Source: Pirellulales bacterium (GTDB lineage Bacteria; Planctomycetota; Planctomycetia; Pirellulales; JAICIG01). From it: 5,574 bases of DNA. Positions 1-5,574 of the stretch are shown here, in pieces (positions within the stretch are counted from its first letter, which is position 1; each line of letters starts with the position of its first letter). The position numbers and the translations under genes were made by a program. The DNA lies in NCBI GenBank assembly GCA_025924495.1, contig JAICIG010000486.1, positions 1 through 5,574 of the forward strand, in the 5' to 3' direction. Below the pieces are notes generated by a model. The model was given only the letters and a program-made list of their open reading frames with translations, had not been told where the DNA came from and searched no databases.

Positions 1-774
1 GAGCCTGGTGATTTCCTTCCGCTGCGCTTCCTTGAAGCTCGATGTGTAGCCGACATGGTCGAGCAGCCCTTCCTCGTTGTAGAGGCCCAAGAGCAACGAG
101 CCGACCAGTTTCCCCTTGGAGGCGTAACGAAAACCGCCGACGACACAATCGGCCGTGCGGTTCGGTTTGATCTTTTGCATGCCGGTGCGCTCGCCAGCCT
201 GGTAAGCGAGCTCGCGGCGTTTGGCGACGACGCCATCCAGTGCGCCGCCGGCCCCTTCGAACCATTTGCGGGCAGTTGTGACTCGCGTCGTGGCGGGCGA
301 CAGGCGAATCTGTTCTTGATCGGCTAAATAGCGCTCAGCAAAGGCCTCCAATCGCTCGCGGCGCTCCGCAAGCGGAAGCTCCAGCAACGAATTACCTCGC
401 TCGTTGGCCAGCAGGTCGAAGACAATCAGCATGGCCGGATGCTTCTCTGAAAGCATCTTCACGCGACTGGCGGCCGGATGAATGCGCTGCAAGAGCTGAT
501 CGAATGACAGTTGCTTTCCAACCGGCACGACGATTTCGCCATCGAGCACGAACCGCTTGGCGCGTAGCCGCGAGAGTGCGGCCGCAAGTTCGGGAAAATA
601 ACGAGTGAGCGGCTGGCCTGACTTGGATTGCAGCGAGAGCGTTTTGTCATCGCGAAAGACGAGGCAGCGGAAGCCATCCCATTTAGGCTCATATTGCCAC
701 TCCTGTCCGACCGGAATGTTCTCAACCAGTTCTGCTTCCATCGGCGCTAGCGGCGGCTTCAGTGCCAGTTTCAT
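1..774 (-). CDS. ligC: ATP-dependent DNA ligase, LigC-like (C-terminus beyond window)
   Basis: This gene seals nicks in DNA using ATP through a covalent lysine-AMP intermediate. The frame is open from ATG at 774 to the window edge and gives 258 residues. Nucleotidyltransferase motifs are all visible: motif I KWDGFR with the AMP-accepting lysine at residue 31, LDGEIV near 77-82, VFDLLA near 118-123, motif IV DGVVAKR at 180-186, and motif V QKIKP at 200-204. The OB fold starts near residue 207 and is cut by the edge; family proteins are about 350 residues, so perhaps 90-100 residues are missing. The QRIHPAASRV segment (97-105 region) and overall spacing match mycobacterial LigC more than the ligase part of fused LigD. 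The start overlaps the upstream polymerase stop as ATGA, implying translational coupling; only a weak AGAG-type ribosome site precedes it. Family assignment is firm; the LigC subtype and gene symbol are inferred from remembered similarity. Confidence 0.93.
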   Translation of the reverse strand, partial: MKLALKPPLAPMEAELVENIPVGQEWQYEPKWDGFRCLVFRDDKTLSLQSKSGQPLTRYFPELAAALSRLRAKRFVLDGEIVVPVGKQLSFDQLLQRIHPAASRVKMLSEKHPAMLIVFDLLANERGNSLLELPLAERRERLEAFAERYLADQEQIRLSPATTRVTTARKWFEGAGGALDGVVAKRRELAYQAGERTGMQKIKPNRTADCVVGGFRYASKGKLVGSLLLGLYNEEGLLDHVGYTSSFKEAQRKEITRL

Positions 775-1799
775 AGCAATTTCTCTAGGCGGAAGCGCGC
801 GCGGGTCGACAACAACGGCCGCCAAAGATCGCCGACTTTGGCAATTCGCTGCGGCATGTTGCGCAACGTGAAATCCTCGATCGCAATTCCTCGTTCAAGT
901 TCATCCCACTCGACCGGCGCCGATACAGTCGCTTGCGGCGTCGGACGCACGGAGTAGACGCTGGCGAGCGTGCGCCCCCAGGCGTTTTGGTTGTAATCAA
1001 CCAGCACGCGGCCGCGCGGCCGCTTGGCGATGCGATACTCGGCCGTGATTAACTTGGGCTTCAAATCGGCCAGATGCTGCGCGAACTGTTTGGCAAACGT
1101 CCAGACTTGCTTCTGCGTCGGACCGCGCTTGATCGCCACGTAGATATGGACGCCGCGCGAACCGGTCGTCTTCGCCAGACTCTTCATGCCGAGCGCCGCC
1201 AGGCCGTCGCGCACCAGCAAGGCCGTTTCGCAGACGTGCGAAAAACATGCGCCGGGCCCCGGATCCAAATCGAAATGCAAGTAGTCGGGGCGATCCACAT
1301 CATCACAGCGTGCATACCACGGATTAAGATCGATGCAGCCCAGGTTGACGATCCACAGTAGGGCCGCCAGGTCGTCGACCACCGGAAATTCGATCCGGTT
1401 GCCCGAGGCGTGGTCAATCGTGCACGTGCAAAGCCAGTCCGGGTGAGGCGTCGGCGTACGCTTCATGAAAAAGAACGGCCCCGCCGCTCCTTGCGGGTAG
1501 CGTTTCATCACCATCGCCCGGTCTTGCAAGTGCAGCAGCAACACCCGGGCGATGGTCGCATAGTACGCCAACAGCTCGCCTTTCGTGATGTTGGGCGATT
1601 TCCAAAACACCTTCTGCAGTTTGGTCAGGCGCACCTGGCGGCCGCCGAGATCGAGCTCTGTTTCGGCAACATCCGGAGGAATTGTGACGGCGAGTTTTCT
1701 GGCGCCACCAGCAGCGGACCGTCGACAGGATCGATTGGCGGTAGATGGATGATCGCTCGGGCGTGCGCGCCGGGCAGTTGGTTTCGACCGTGTTTTCAT
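771..1799 (-). CDS. Stand-alone primase-polymerase (LigD PolDom / Prim-PolC family)
   Basis: This is an archaeo-eukaryotic primase-type polymerase that fills short gaps or ends, usually preferring ribonucleotides, and hands a nick to a partner ligase. From ATG 1799 it is 342 residues, the usual size for an isolated PolDom, with no ligase or phosphoesterase domain fused. Numbering from this ATG, the first metal-binding motif HFDLDPG places aspartates at 177 and 179, TGSRGVH follows at 212-218, and VDYNQN supplies the third aspartate at 268. The C-terminal signature (WGRTLASVYSVRPTP, then DLWRPLL) is also typical. The first 30 or so residues are basic and low in complexity. An in-frame GTG at 1880 would add 27 residues that do not look like the conserved fold; neither start has a clear Shine-Dalgarno, so the ATG is preferred on family length. 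The stop TGA shares bases with the ligase ATG, so the pair is one operon. Role in Ku-dependent joining versus excision repair cannot be decided from here. Confidence 0.93.
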   Translation of the reverse strand: MKTRSKPTARRARPSDHPSTANRSCRRSAAGGARKLAVTIPPDVAETELDLGGRQVRLTKLQKVFWKSPNITKGELLAYYATIARVLLLHLQDRAMVMKRYPQGAAGPFFFMKRTPTPHPDWLCTCTIDHASGNRIEFPVVDDLAALLWIVNLGCIDLNPWYARCDDVDRPDYLHFDLDPGPGACFSHVCETALLVRDGLAALGMKSLAKTTGSRGVHIYVAIKRGPTQKQVWTFAKQFAQHLADLKPKLITAEYRIAKRPRGRVLVDYNQNAWGRTLASVYSVRPTPQATVSAPVEWDELERGIAIEDFTLRNMPQRIAKVGDLWRPLLSTRARFRLEKLL

Positions 1800-1873
1800 G
1801 GCAGCTTGCAATGCTAGCAATTCAGGCGCCAGTGGCAGGCAGGCTTGGCGTCGGCGAGCGTTTCTGTGCGTCG

Positions 1874-1889
1874 TGACCACGATCGGTCA
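1874..1889. promoter_or_regulatory. Short inverted repeat over the alternative GTG start
   Basis: TGACC and GGTCA flank a six-base spacer (ACGATC). The repeat covers the alternative GTG start of the polymerase at 1880. If translation starts at the ATG at 1799, the repeat lies about 75-90 bases upstream, where an operator could sit. Short repeats like this arise by chance, so a regulatory role is only a possibility. No convincing -35/-10 pair was found next to it. Confidence 0.15.
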
Positions 1890-1914
1890 ATTCCGCAATG
1901 CCGCAGGCATAGCG

Positions 1915-1957
1915 GGCTGGGCGGCACGCTGCCGCCATGATTGAAGATTGCCCAGCC
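1915..1957. repeat. Intergenic inverted repeat with nested hairpin
   Basis: GGCTGGGC at 1915-1922 is an exact reverse complement of GCCCAGCC at 1950-1957, with 27 bases between. A second stem, GGCGGC at 1920-1925 with GCCGCC at 1931-1936 and loop ACGCT, shares bases 1920-1922 with the outer arm, so the two stems compete. No T-run follows on either strand. The element lies between the AsmA-like stop and the polymerase start. It could add to termination, or act in the 5' region of the polymerase-ligase transcript. Confidence 0.35.
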
Positions 1958-1994
1958 GCTTTTGCCGTTACGGGAAAAGCGTCGCGCAGCGACG
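1957..1994 (-). terminator. Tandem hairpins after the AsmA-like gene
   Basis: On the minus strand the stop codon of the AsmA-like gene (TAA, 2013-2011) is followed 16 bases later by two adjoining hairpins. The first has arms CGTCGC and GCGACG (1980-1985 and 1989-1994) with a three-base loop. The second has seven-base arms CGCTTTT and AAAAGCG (1957-1963 and 1975-1981), one G-G mismatch, then CCG/CGG around a TTA loop. The hairpins overlap by two bases, so they cannot both form completely. There is no U-run beyond the stems, so this is not a textbook intrinsic terminator, but position and stem quality favour transcript termination or 3'-end protection. Confidence 0.45.
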
Positions 1995-2010
1995 TGTCGG
2001 AAATTGACGC

Positions 2011-5000
2011 TTACTGCGGTCCATTGAGGGGGCTGAATAGCCGGTCGATCTGGCGGCCGATCTCGTGGTGCAGCACGTTCTTGGCGGCATCTTCCACGAC
2101 GCGCCCGGTGAGACGCTGAATCTCGCGCGCGTCAATCTTCGGCTTCTGCAGCGTGCCGTTGATCGGCAGCCGGATCGTTTGTCCTTTGAGCGATTGGCCC
2201 AGCGCGTTATCGCCGATCCATTTGCTCGGCACAGGCATTTCTGCCATAATCGCCAGCGACTCGTCGAGTCCCACGGAGCCGTAGGTGCGCACCAGCACGT
2301 CTGGGAACGCTAATTCGAGCCCTCGGTGATAGACGCGGCCTTGCACCAGGCGGTAATCGACTTGCGATTCGCGGGTAATAGCCACAGCAGCCAACGGGCG
2401 AATCTGCCCGGTGGCGCCGAGCGCCTGCGCCAGCAGCTCGATGACGGGCGCGAACTCGCGCGTCAGGGCGCCGGGGCCGACCTGGACCGAATGAATCAGG
2501 ATTTTTCCGGCAGCGTCCCCGGCGCCAAGATTGTTCAGTGGCAACTGGCAACCGTCGAGCGTGACGGAGAACCTGCCTTGCGCCTCGGTGACCTCGGCCA
2601 GCACAGGCAGCGCGTACTTCATGCCGGCATTGCACATCTCGGGCGTGATCTGCACCTGATCGACGATTCGCCCGGGCTCGAAGCTTAGCTCCGCCGGAGC
2701 GGAAGCCAACTCGATGACCGGCGCCAGATGCGCCTTGCCGCCGCTGAGCGGCAAGTCGAGTGGCGAAAATCGCACCGCTCCCCGGGCTAATTCGGCTTTC
2801 ACCTCACCGGGTCCCAGGGGCGCGCCAAGCACTTGCGCCGCCTGCCAACCGACTTCCGCCTGGCCAGTAAGTTTAGTGACCGCCGCTTGCCGTCCGGCGG
2901 ACAAGGCCGAGAGCGGCCCGGTCAGCGAGAAGGGCTGCGTTTCGCGACCCGCAATACGCACATTGCCGCGAGTGTAAGACTGTACCAGGCCTTGCAGCTG
3001 CGCCCAATCATAAGTCGCTTGGCCATCGAGTTGCGCGTCTTGGTCGCTGGAGAGTTTATCGATCTTGCCCCGAGCATCGAGTGTAATGGCAGCCGATTCA
3101 AATTGTGCGCGATCGAGTCGTAGGGCGTCGCCCGTGCGATCGTACGCGGTCTGGGCGCTGAGCTTTACTTGCGGCTCGTTCCACACGCCGTTCGCCGGCG
3201 AGCGAGCCACGAAATTGTCGACGGTCAATTCGCCGCTTCCCGCGATGCTGCCAGCCGAGTATTGAACTTGCCCTTGCCCTTGGCACTCGCCTGCTAGCTG
3301 CCAACTGCCCGGCTCAGGCGGCTGCCGCTCCAGTCGACATAGCCAGCTTGCCAATTCCCCCGTCAATGTCACGTTGATCGGCCAGCTTATCTCTTTCGCT
3401 GCAATCGCAACCGGCTTGGCGAGTCGAGCATCGAGCCGATCGCGCCCGGCGACGAATTCACAACGGGCCGAATCGACCTGACTTGGTTTCATGGCCGCCA
3501 ATTCGCCCGTGGCATCGGCGGTGATGACGATCTGCGGTTCGACCCAAGGGGATTGCCCTGCGCGAGCGAGCGTCCAGCCGTTGACCTGCATTTCGGCCGA
3601 GGCCTGGAAGCGACGATCGCCTTGGCGGCGCCAATCGATTGTGGTCTGACCCGATCCCGCCAACTGCACGCCGCCCAGATCGACAAACCGAGCGAGCTGC
3701 GCCGTCAGCTTTGCCAGATCGTGCGTGCCCGACAGGTGGAAACCTTCGGCCGTGCCGCTCCCCTGCAACTGCAAGAAGTCCGACTTGCAGCCAAGCTGAT
3801 CGAAGACCGTCCCTTGCTCCGTCTGATGAGCGTTGAAGTGGACGGCCAGCGGCTGATCCCAAGTCAGCTCTTCCCCCTGGTAAAGCGCCACAAGCCGCGT
3901 TGTAGAGATGTTTCCCTGCCAACTCGCGCCCGCCGCCTGTGGGCGATTGGCCAGCTTCCATTGCACCTCGCCCGCGGTGATTTCCGCTCCTTCGCGGATG
4001 CGCAGCGTGCCGGGCAGCAACTTCGCCAGCTTTGCCAGATCGAGGCGGCCGGTCGCTTCGCCGTCCCCTTGCGATAGAAGCTCAACGAGTTGCTTCAGGC
4101 TGCGAACCTGCAGTAAGCGGCTCGAATCGGCCAGCGAAGCATAGCACTCCAGCTCGCCGAGGTCGCACGACACGCCCAGCTCTTCGATCGTCAAATGCTC
4201 GCCCTGCCAATCGAGCCGGCATGGCAATTCGGCCTGAGCTAGCTGCAGTTGGTCGGCGCCGAGCCACGGCGCCGACATCGCAAACTGGCTCACGACCGCT
4301 TCTCCCTCGAGCAATTGCTGTTTGGCCGCGCTGCCGGCGTGATAATGCAGTTGAGCATCGAGCCGGCCCGTCCATTGGCTGCCTGGGGCTGCGCGCCGCA
4401 ACAGGGCCTGCGCGGCTGCCAACGGCAAGGCTTTGGCATCGAGCTTCGCCTCGGCCGCCTGCGCGCCTCCCAGGCGCAAGGCCAACGCAAAGTCACCCGG
4501 CGAATGGGCCTCAGGCATGACGCCCGACGTAATCAACTTGATGGGCTCCGTCGCGGCGCCCGGCGATTGCAGCGCAATTTTGAGCTTCTCGATCGTCCAG
4601 TCGCGCTTTGCCGACTCGTCATGAATGATCGCCTGCCCGTCGACAACCTCGATGGCGCAGTCGATCCTTGCGATGTCCCCCTGAAGGTTCAACGGCAGCC
4701 AGGCCGAGAGCGCATCCTCGAGATTGCTGCCGTCGTCGCGCAGGATAATGTGGAGCGCGGGGCGAGTGAGTTTAATGCCGCCTAGCTGGGTGCGACTGCG
4801 CAGCAGTTGCCACAGCGTCGTGTCCATTTCGACCAACGGCACGCTCAAAAGCGGCTGACCCTCAGGGTCGCGAACTTCAAGATCTCGAGCAGCTGCCTGC
4901 GAGAACCACCCCAGCGACAAACCGCCCGCCGACACAGAACCATTTAGCTTTGCCCTGTGCGCCGCATACTTGAGCAGCAAATTCCCCAATGGGGTGCGGC

Positions 5001-5148
5001 TGGCGAGCGTCGGCAGTAGCGCGACGAGCAATACCGCTCCAGCCGTGATCACCAGAAAACGCAGGCCGGGCCGGCGCGGCGAAGAAATGCTCGATTCGCT
5101 TTTGGGCTCTACTTCCGCGTTTTCCTTGCTCGGCGTGTCGGTCGCCAT
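2011..5148 (-). CDS. AsmA-like membrane-anchored periplasmic protein, 1045 residues
   Basis: This is a long envelope protein of the AsmA/TamB-like kind; the family is linked to phospholipid transfer between inner and outer membranes and to outer-membrane assembly. Residues 1-30 are polar and end in a basic stretch (RRPGLR), followed by one hydrophobic segment at about 31-49, so the N-terminus should be cytoplasmic and the rest periplasmic. The segment after it (LSLGWFSQAAARDLEVRDPEG, about 77-97) resembles the AsmA N-terminal pattern in which short strands describe a layer and its properties. The bulk is a run of alternating beta-type segments with many G, D and Q turns and no enzyme motif. 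The C-terminus has LPINGTLQKPKID at about 994-1006, a typical AsmA-family ending, then an amphipathic helix near 1010-1040. At 1045 residues it is longer than E. coli AsmA and shorter than TamB. ATG 5148 is supported by AAGGTGAG at 5155-5162. It stands alone as a transcription unit here. Family placement is good; exact substrate is unknown. Confidence 0.8.
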   Translation of the reverse strand: MATDTPSKENAEVEPKSESSISSPRRPGLRFLVITAGAVLLVALLPTLASRTPLGNLLLKYAAHRAKLNGSVSAGGLSLGWFSQAAARDLEVRDPEGQPLLSVPLVEMDTTLWQLLRSRTQLGGIKLTRPALHIILRDDGSNLEDALSAWLPLNLQGDIARIDCAIEVVDGQAIIHDESAKRDWTIEKLKIALQSPGAATEPIKLITSGVMPEAHSPGDFALALRLGGAQAAEAKLDAKALPLAAAQALLRRAAPGSQWTGRLDAQLHYHAGSAAKQQLLEGEAVVSQFAMSAPWLGADQLQLAQAELPCRLDWQGEHLTIEELGVSCDLGELECYASLADSSRLLQVRSLKQLVELLSQGDGEATGRLDLAKLAKLLPGTLRIREGAEITAGEVQWKLANRPQAAGASWQGNISTTRLVALYQGEELTWDQPLAVHFNAHQTEQGTVFDQLGCKSDFLQLQGSGTAEGFHLSGTHDLAKLTAQLARFVDLGGVQLAGSGQTTIDWRRQGDRRFQASAEMQVNGWTLARAGQSPWVEPQIVITADATGELAAMKPSQVDSARCEFVAGRDRLDARLAKPVAIAAKEISWPINVTLTGELASWLCRLERQPPEPGSWQLAGECQGQGQVQYSAGSIAGSGELTVDNFVARSPANGVWNEPQVKLSAQTAYDRTGDALRLDRAQFESAAITLDARGKIDKLSSDQDAQLDGQATYDWAQLQGLVQSYTRGNVRIAGRETQPFSLTGPLSALSAGRQAAVTKLTGQAEVGWQAAQVLGAPLGPGEVKAELARGAVRFSPLDLPLSGGKAHLAPVIELASAPAELSFEPGRIVDQVQITPEMCNAGMKYALPVLAEVTEAQGRFSVTLDGCQLPLNNLGAGDAAGKILIHSVQVGPGALTREFAPVIELLAQALGATGQIRPLAAVAITRESQVDYRLVQGRVYHRGLELAFPDVLVRTYGSVGLDESLAIMAEMPVPSKWIGDNALGQSLKGQTIRLPINGTLQKPKIDAREIQRLTGRVVEDAAKNVLHHEIGRQIDRLFSPLNGPQ

Positions 5149-5154
5149 CGTTCA

Positions 5155-5162
5155 CTCACCTT
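5155..5162 (-). promoter_or_regulatory. Ribosome binding site of the AsmA-like gene
   Basis: The minus strand reads AAGGTGAG, ending six bases before the ATG at 5148. This is a good Shine-Dalgarno match with normal spacing. It decides the start of the AsmA-like gene and fits with the short polar leader before the membrane segment. Confidence 0.7.
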
Positions 5163-5276
5163 GTACTGAGCGTTTTTTAGAAACGGCGCATCACGCGACG
5201 CTGAGGGCGCCGGACGCTGTTGACTCCGTTTCTTGAGAACAGACAAAAACGTTTTGGCGGCATACCTTCATCGGCT

Positions 5277-5306
5277 CCAACCGATGTTGGCGTGTCCGCG
5301 TCCAAC
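5277..5306. repeat. Three-arm alternating inverted repeat
   Basis: CCAAC (5277-5281), GTTGG (5286-5290) and CCAAC (5302-5306) occur in a row. The middle arm can pair with the left arm across a four-base loop. It can also pair with the right arm across eleven bases, where the stem grows to six pairs (TGTTGG/CCAACA, 5285-5290 and 5302-5307). The two hairpins exclude each other. It lies about 130-160 bases upstream of the AsmA-like ATG, so it could lie in its leader or promoter, but the arms are short. Confidence 0.25.
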
Positions 5307-5311
5307 AGCAC

Positions 5312-5323
5312 AGCATGCATGCT
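5312..5323. repeat. Twelve-base perfect palindrome
   Basis: AGCATGCATGCT reads the same on both strands. It lies 164-175 bases upstream of the AsmA-like start and next to the three-arm repeat. Such a palindrome could bind a dimeric regulator, but nothing else in the sequence supports that. Confidence 0.25.
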
Positions 5324-5391
5324 TACTAGCGCGCTTGCTCGTCAGGGAATGGCCACACGCGCATCGCCGCCATGCGTGAAAATCGCCGTCC

Positions 5392-5550
5392 GTGTGCGCG
5401 GTGATTCTAGGGGAAAACCGCGAAAAACTCCTAGAGAAGCTGGGCAAGCTCGGCGATGTCAGAGAATCCACGCCGCAACAATTACGCGGATGCGCGCAGC
5501 GGTTTGACCTACTGCCGGCACTCGGCCGGCGCCGCCTCAGTCTGCAATGA
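5392..5550 (+). CDS. Doubtful small ORF, 52 codons from GTG
   Basis: A plus-strand frame runs from GTG 5392 (or GTG 5401, 49 codons) to TGA 5548-5550. Its translation includes GENREKLLEKLGKLGDV near residues 6-22, a charged leucine-rich stretch that would form an amphipathic helix and looks more protein-like than other frames in this region. The second half is arginine- and leucine-rich. Against it: there is no ATG start, no Shine-Dalgarno before either GTG, only moderate third-position GC, and I recognise no family. It also overlaps the inverted repeat at 5406-5435. It could be a small protein, a remnant of a larger gene, or chance. Confidence 0.2.
   Translation: MCAVILGENREKLLEKLGKLGDVRESTPQQLRGCAQRFDLLPALGRRRLSLQ
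5406..5435. repeat. Inverted repeat with A-rich loop
   Basis: TCTAGGGG (5406-5413) pairs with CTCCTAGA (5428-5435) over eight positions, one of them a G-T wobble. The 14-base loop is AAAACCGCGAAAAA. The arms and the loop stand out from the GC-rich surroundings. It could be a hairpin in RNA or a protein-binding site; no T-run follows the stem on either strand, so a simple terminator is unlikely. Confidence 0.3.
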
Positions 5551-5574
5551 TGCCGCCGGAAGGCGAGCGAAGTA

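Larger units (their letters stand above)
5163..5574. other. Upstream region without a convincing gene
   Basis: These 412 bases should contain the promoter of the AsmA-like gene, but no clear sigma-70 -35/-10 pair could be picked out on the minus strand. The region instead carries several short inverted repeats, listed separately, and a ten-base palindrome AAAACGTTTT at 5246-5255, about 100 bases upstream of the AsmA-like ATG. Open frames on both strands are short. Most have arginine-, serine- and cysteine-rich translations typical of chance frames; the one exception is listed at 5392-5550. No tRNA or other RNA gene was recognised. Confidence 0.5.

Noticed and set aside
1410..1817. Plus-strand frame of 135 codons opposite the polymerase gene.
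   Set aside because: It lies antisense to well conserved PolDom motifs and has an arginine- and histidine-rich chance composition; it is a shadow of the real gene.
3553..4785. Long plus-strand frames (162-178 codons) opposite the AsmA-like gene.
   Set aside because: They are antisense to a continuous 1045-residue gene with a good start and family features; their length is explained by the GC-rich codon pattern of the opposite strand.
5220..5507. Plus-strand frame of 95 codons and the opposing minus-strand frame at 5268-5471.
   Set aside because: Both translate to arginine-, serine-, cysteine- and histidine-rich sequence typical of chance frames in GC-rich DNA, with no motif and no ribosome site.
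5509..5574. A minus-strand frame enters from the right edge and stops with TAG at 5509-5511 (21 residues, ending AAPAECRQ).
   Set aside because: It could be the end of a gene upstream of the AsmA-like gene, but 21 residues without a recognisable motif are not enough to support a gene.
5456..5574. A plus-strand frame from ATG 5456 stays open to the right edge (starts MSENPRRNNYAD).
   Set aside because: No Shine-Dalgarno precedes the ATG, the translation has no recognised pattern, and it competes with another frame at the same place. It is too short to judge.
1..5574. Search for CRISPR arrays, insertion sequences, tRNA or rRNA genes and phage features.
   Set aside because: No regularly spaced repeats, transposase motifs, terminal inverted repeats with target duplications, or RNA gene patterns were seen.

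Overview
The window (roughly 60% GC) holds three protein genes, all on the minus strand. They are read from right to left: a large AsmA-like membrane-anchored protein (2011-5148), a stand-alone primase-polymerase of the LigD PolDom / Prim-PolC family (771-1799, or 771-1880 if a GTG start is used), and an ATP-dependent DNA ligase of the LigC type (774 down to the window edge at 1, C-terminus cut off). The gene style suggests an environmental Gram-negative bacterium. My best guess is a planctomycete of the Pirellulales type, because of the long single-anchor AsmA-like protein and the separate polymerase and ligase genes. This is inference; no taxonomic marker is present.

Region by region: 1-774 is the ligase, with its catalytic lysine, the other nucleotidyltransferase motifs and the start of the OB fold. 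Its start codon overlaps the polymerase stop codon as ATGA, so the two genes form a tightly coupled operon. 1800-2010 is an intergenic stretch dense in inverted repeats. Two back-to-back hairpins (1957-1994) begin 16 bases after the AsmA-like stop codon and probably end that transcript. Further inverted repeats lie between them and the polymerase start. 2011-5148 is the AsmA-like gene, with a good Shine-Dalgarno sequence at 5155-5162. 5163-5574 has no convincing gene. It contains several short inverted repeats and one doubtful small plus-strand ORF (about 49-52 codons).

Function: the polymerase and ligase make a two-gene gap-filling and sealing module. The ligase reads more like mycobacterial LigC than the ligase domain of fused LigD, so excision-repair gap filling is at least as likely a job as Ku-dependent end joining. 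No Ku gene or 3'-phosphoesterase domain is visible here. The AsmA-like protein is probably unrelated in function: it should be anchored in the inner membrane with a very long beta-rich periplasmic part, as in the AsmA/TamB group linked to lipid transport to the outer membrane. I see no clearly new system; the items most worth following up are the split Pol-LigC operon and the structured intergenic regions.
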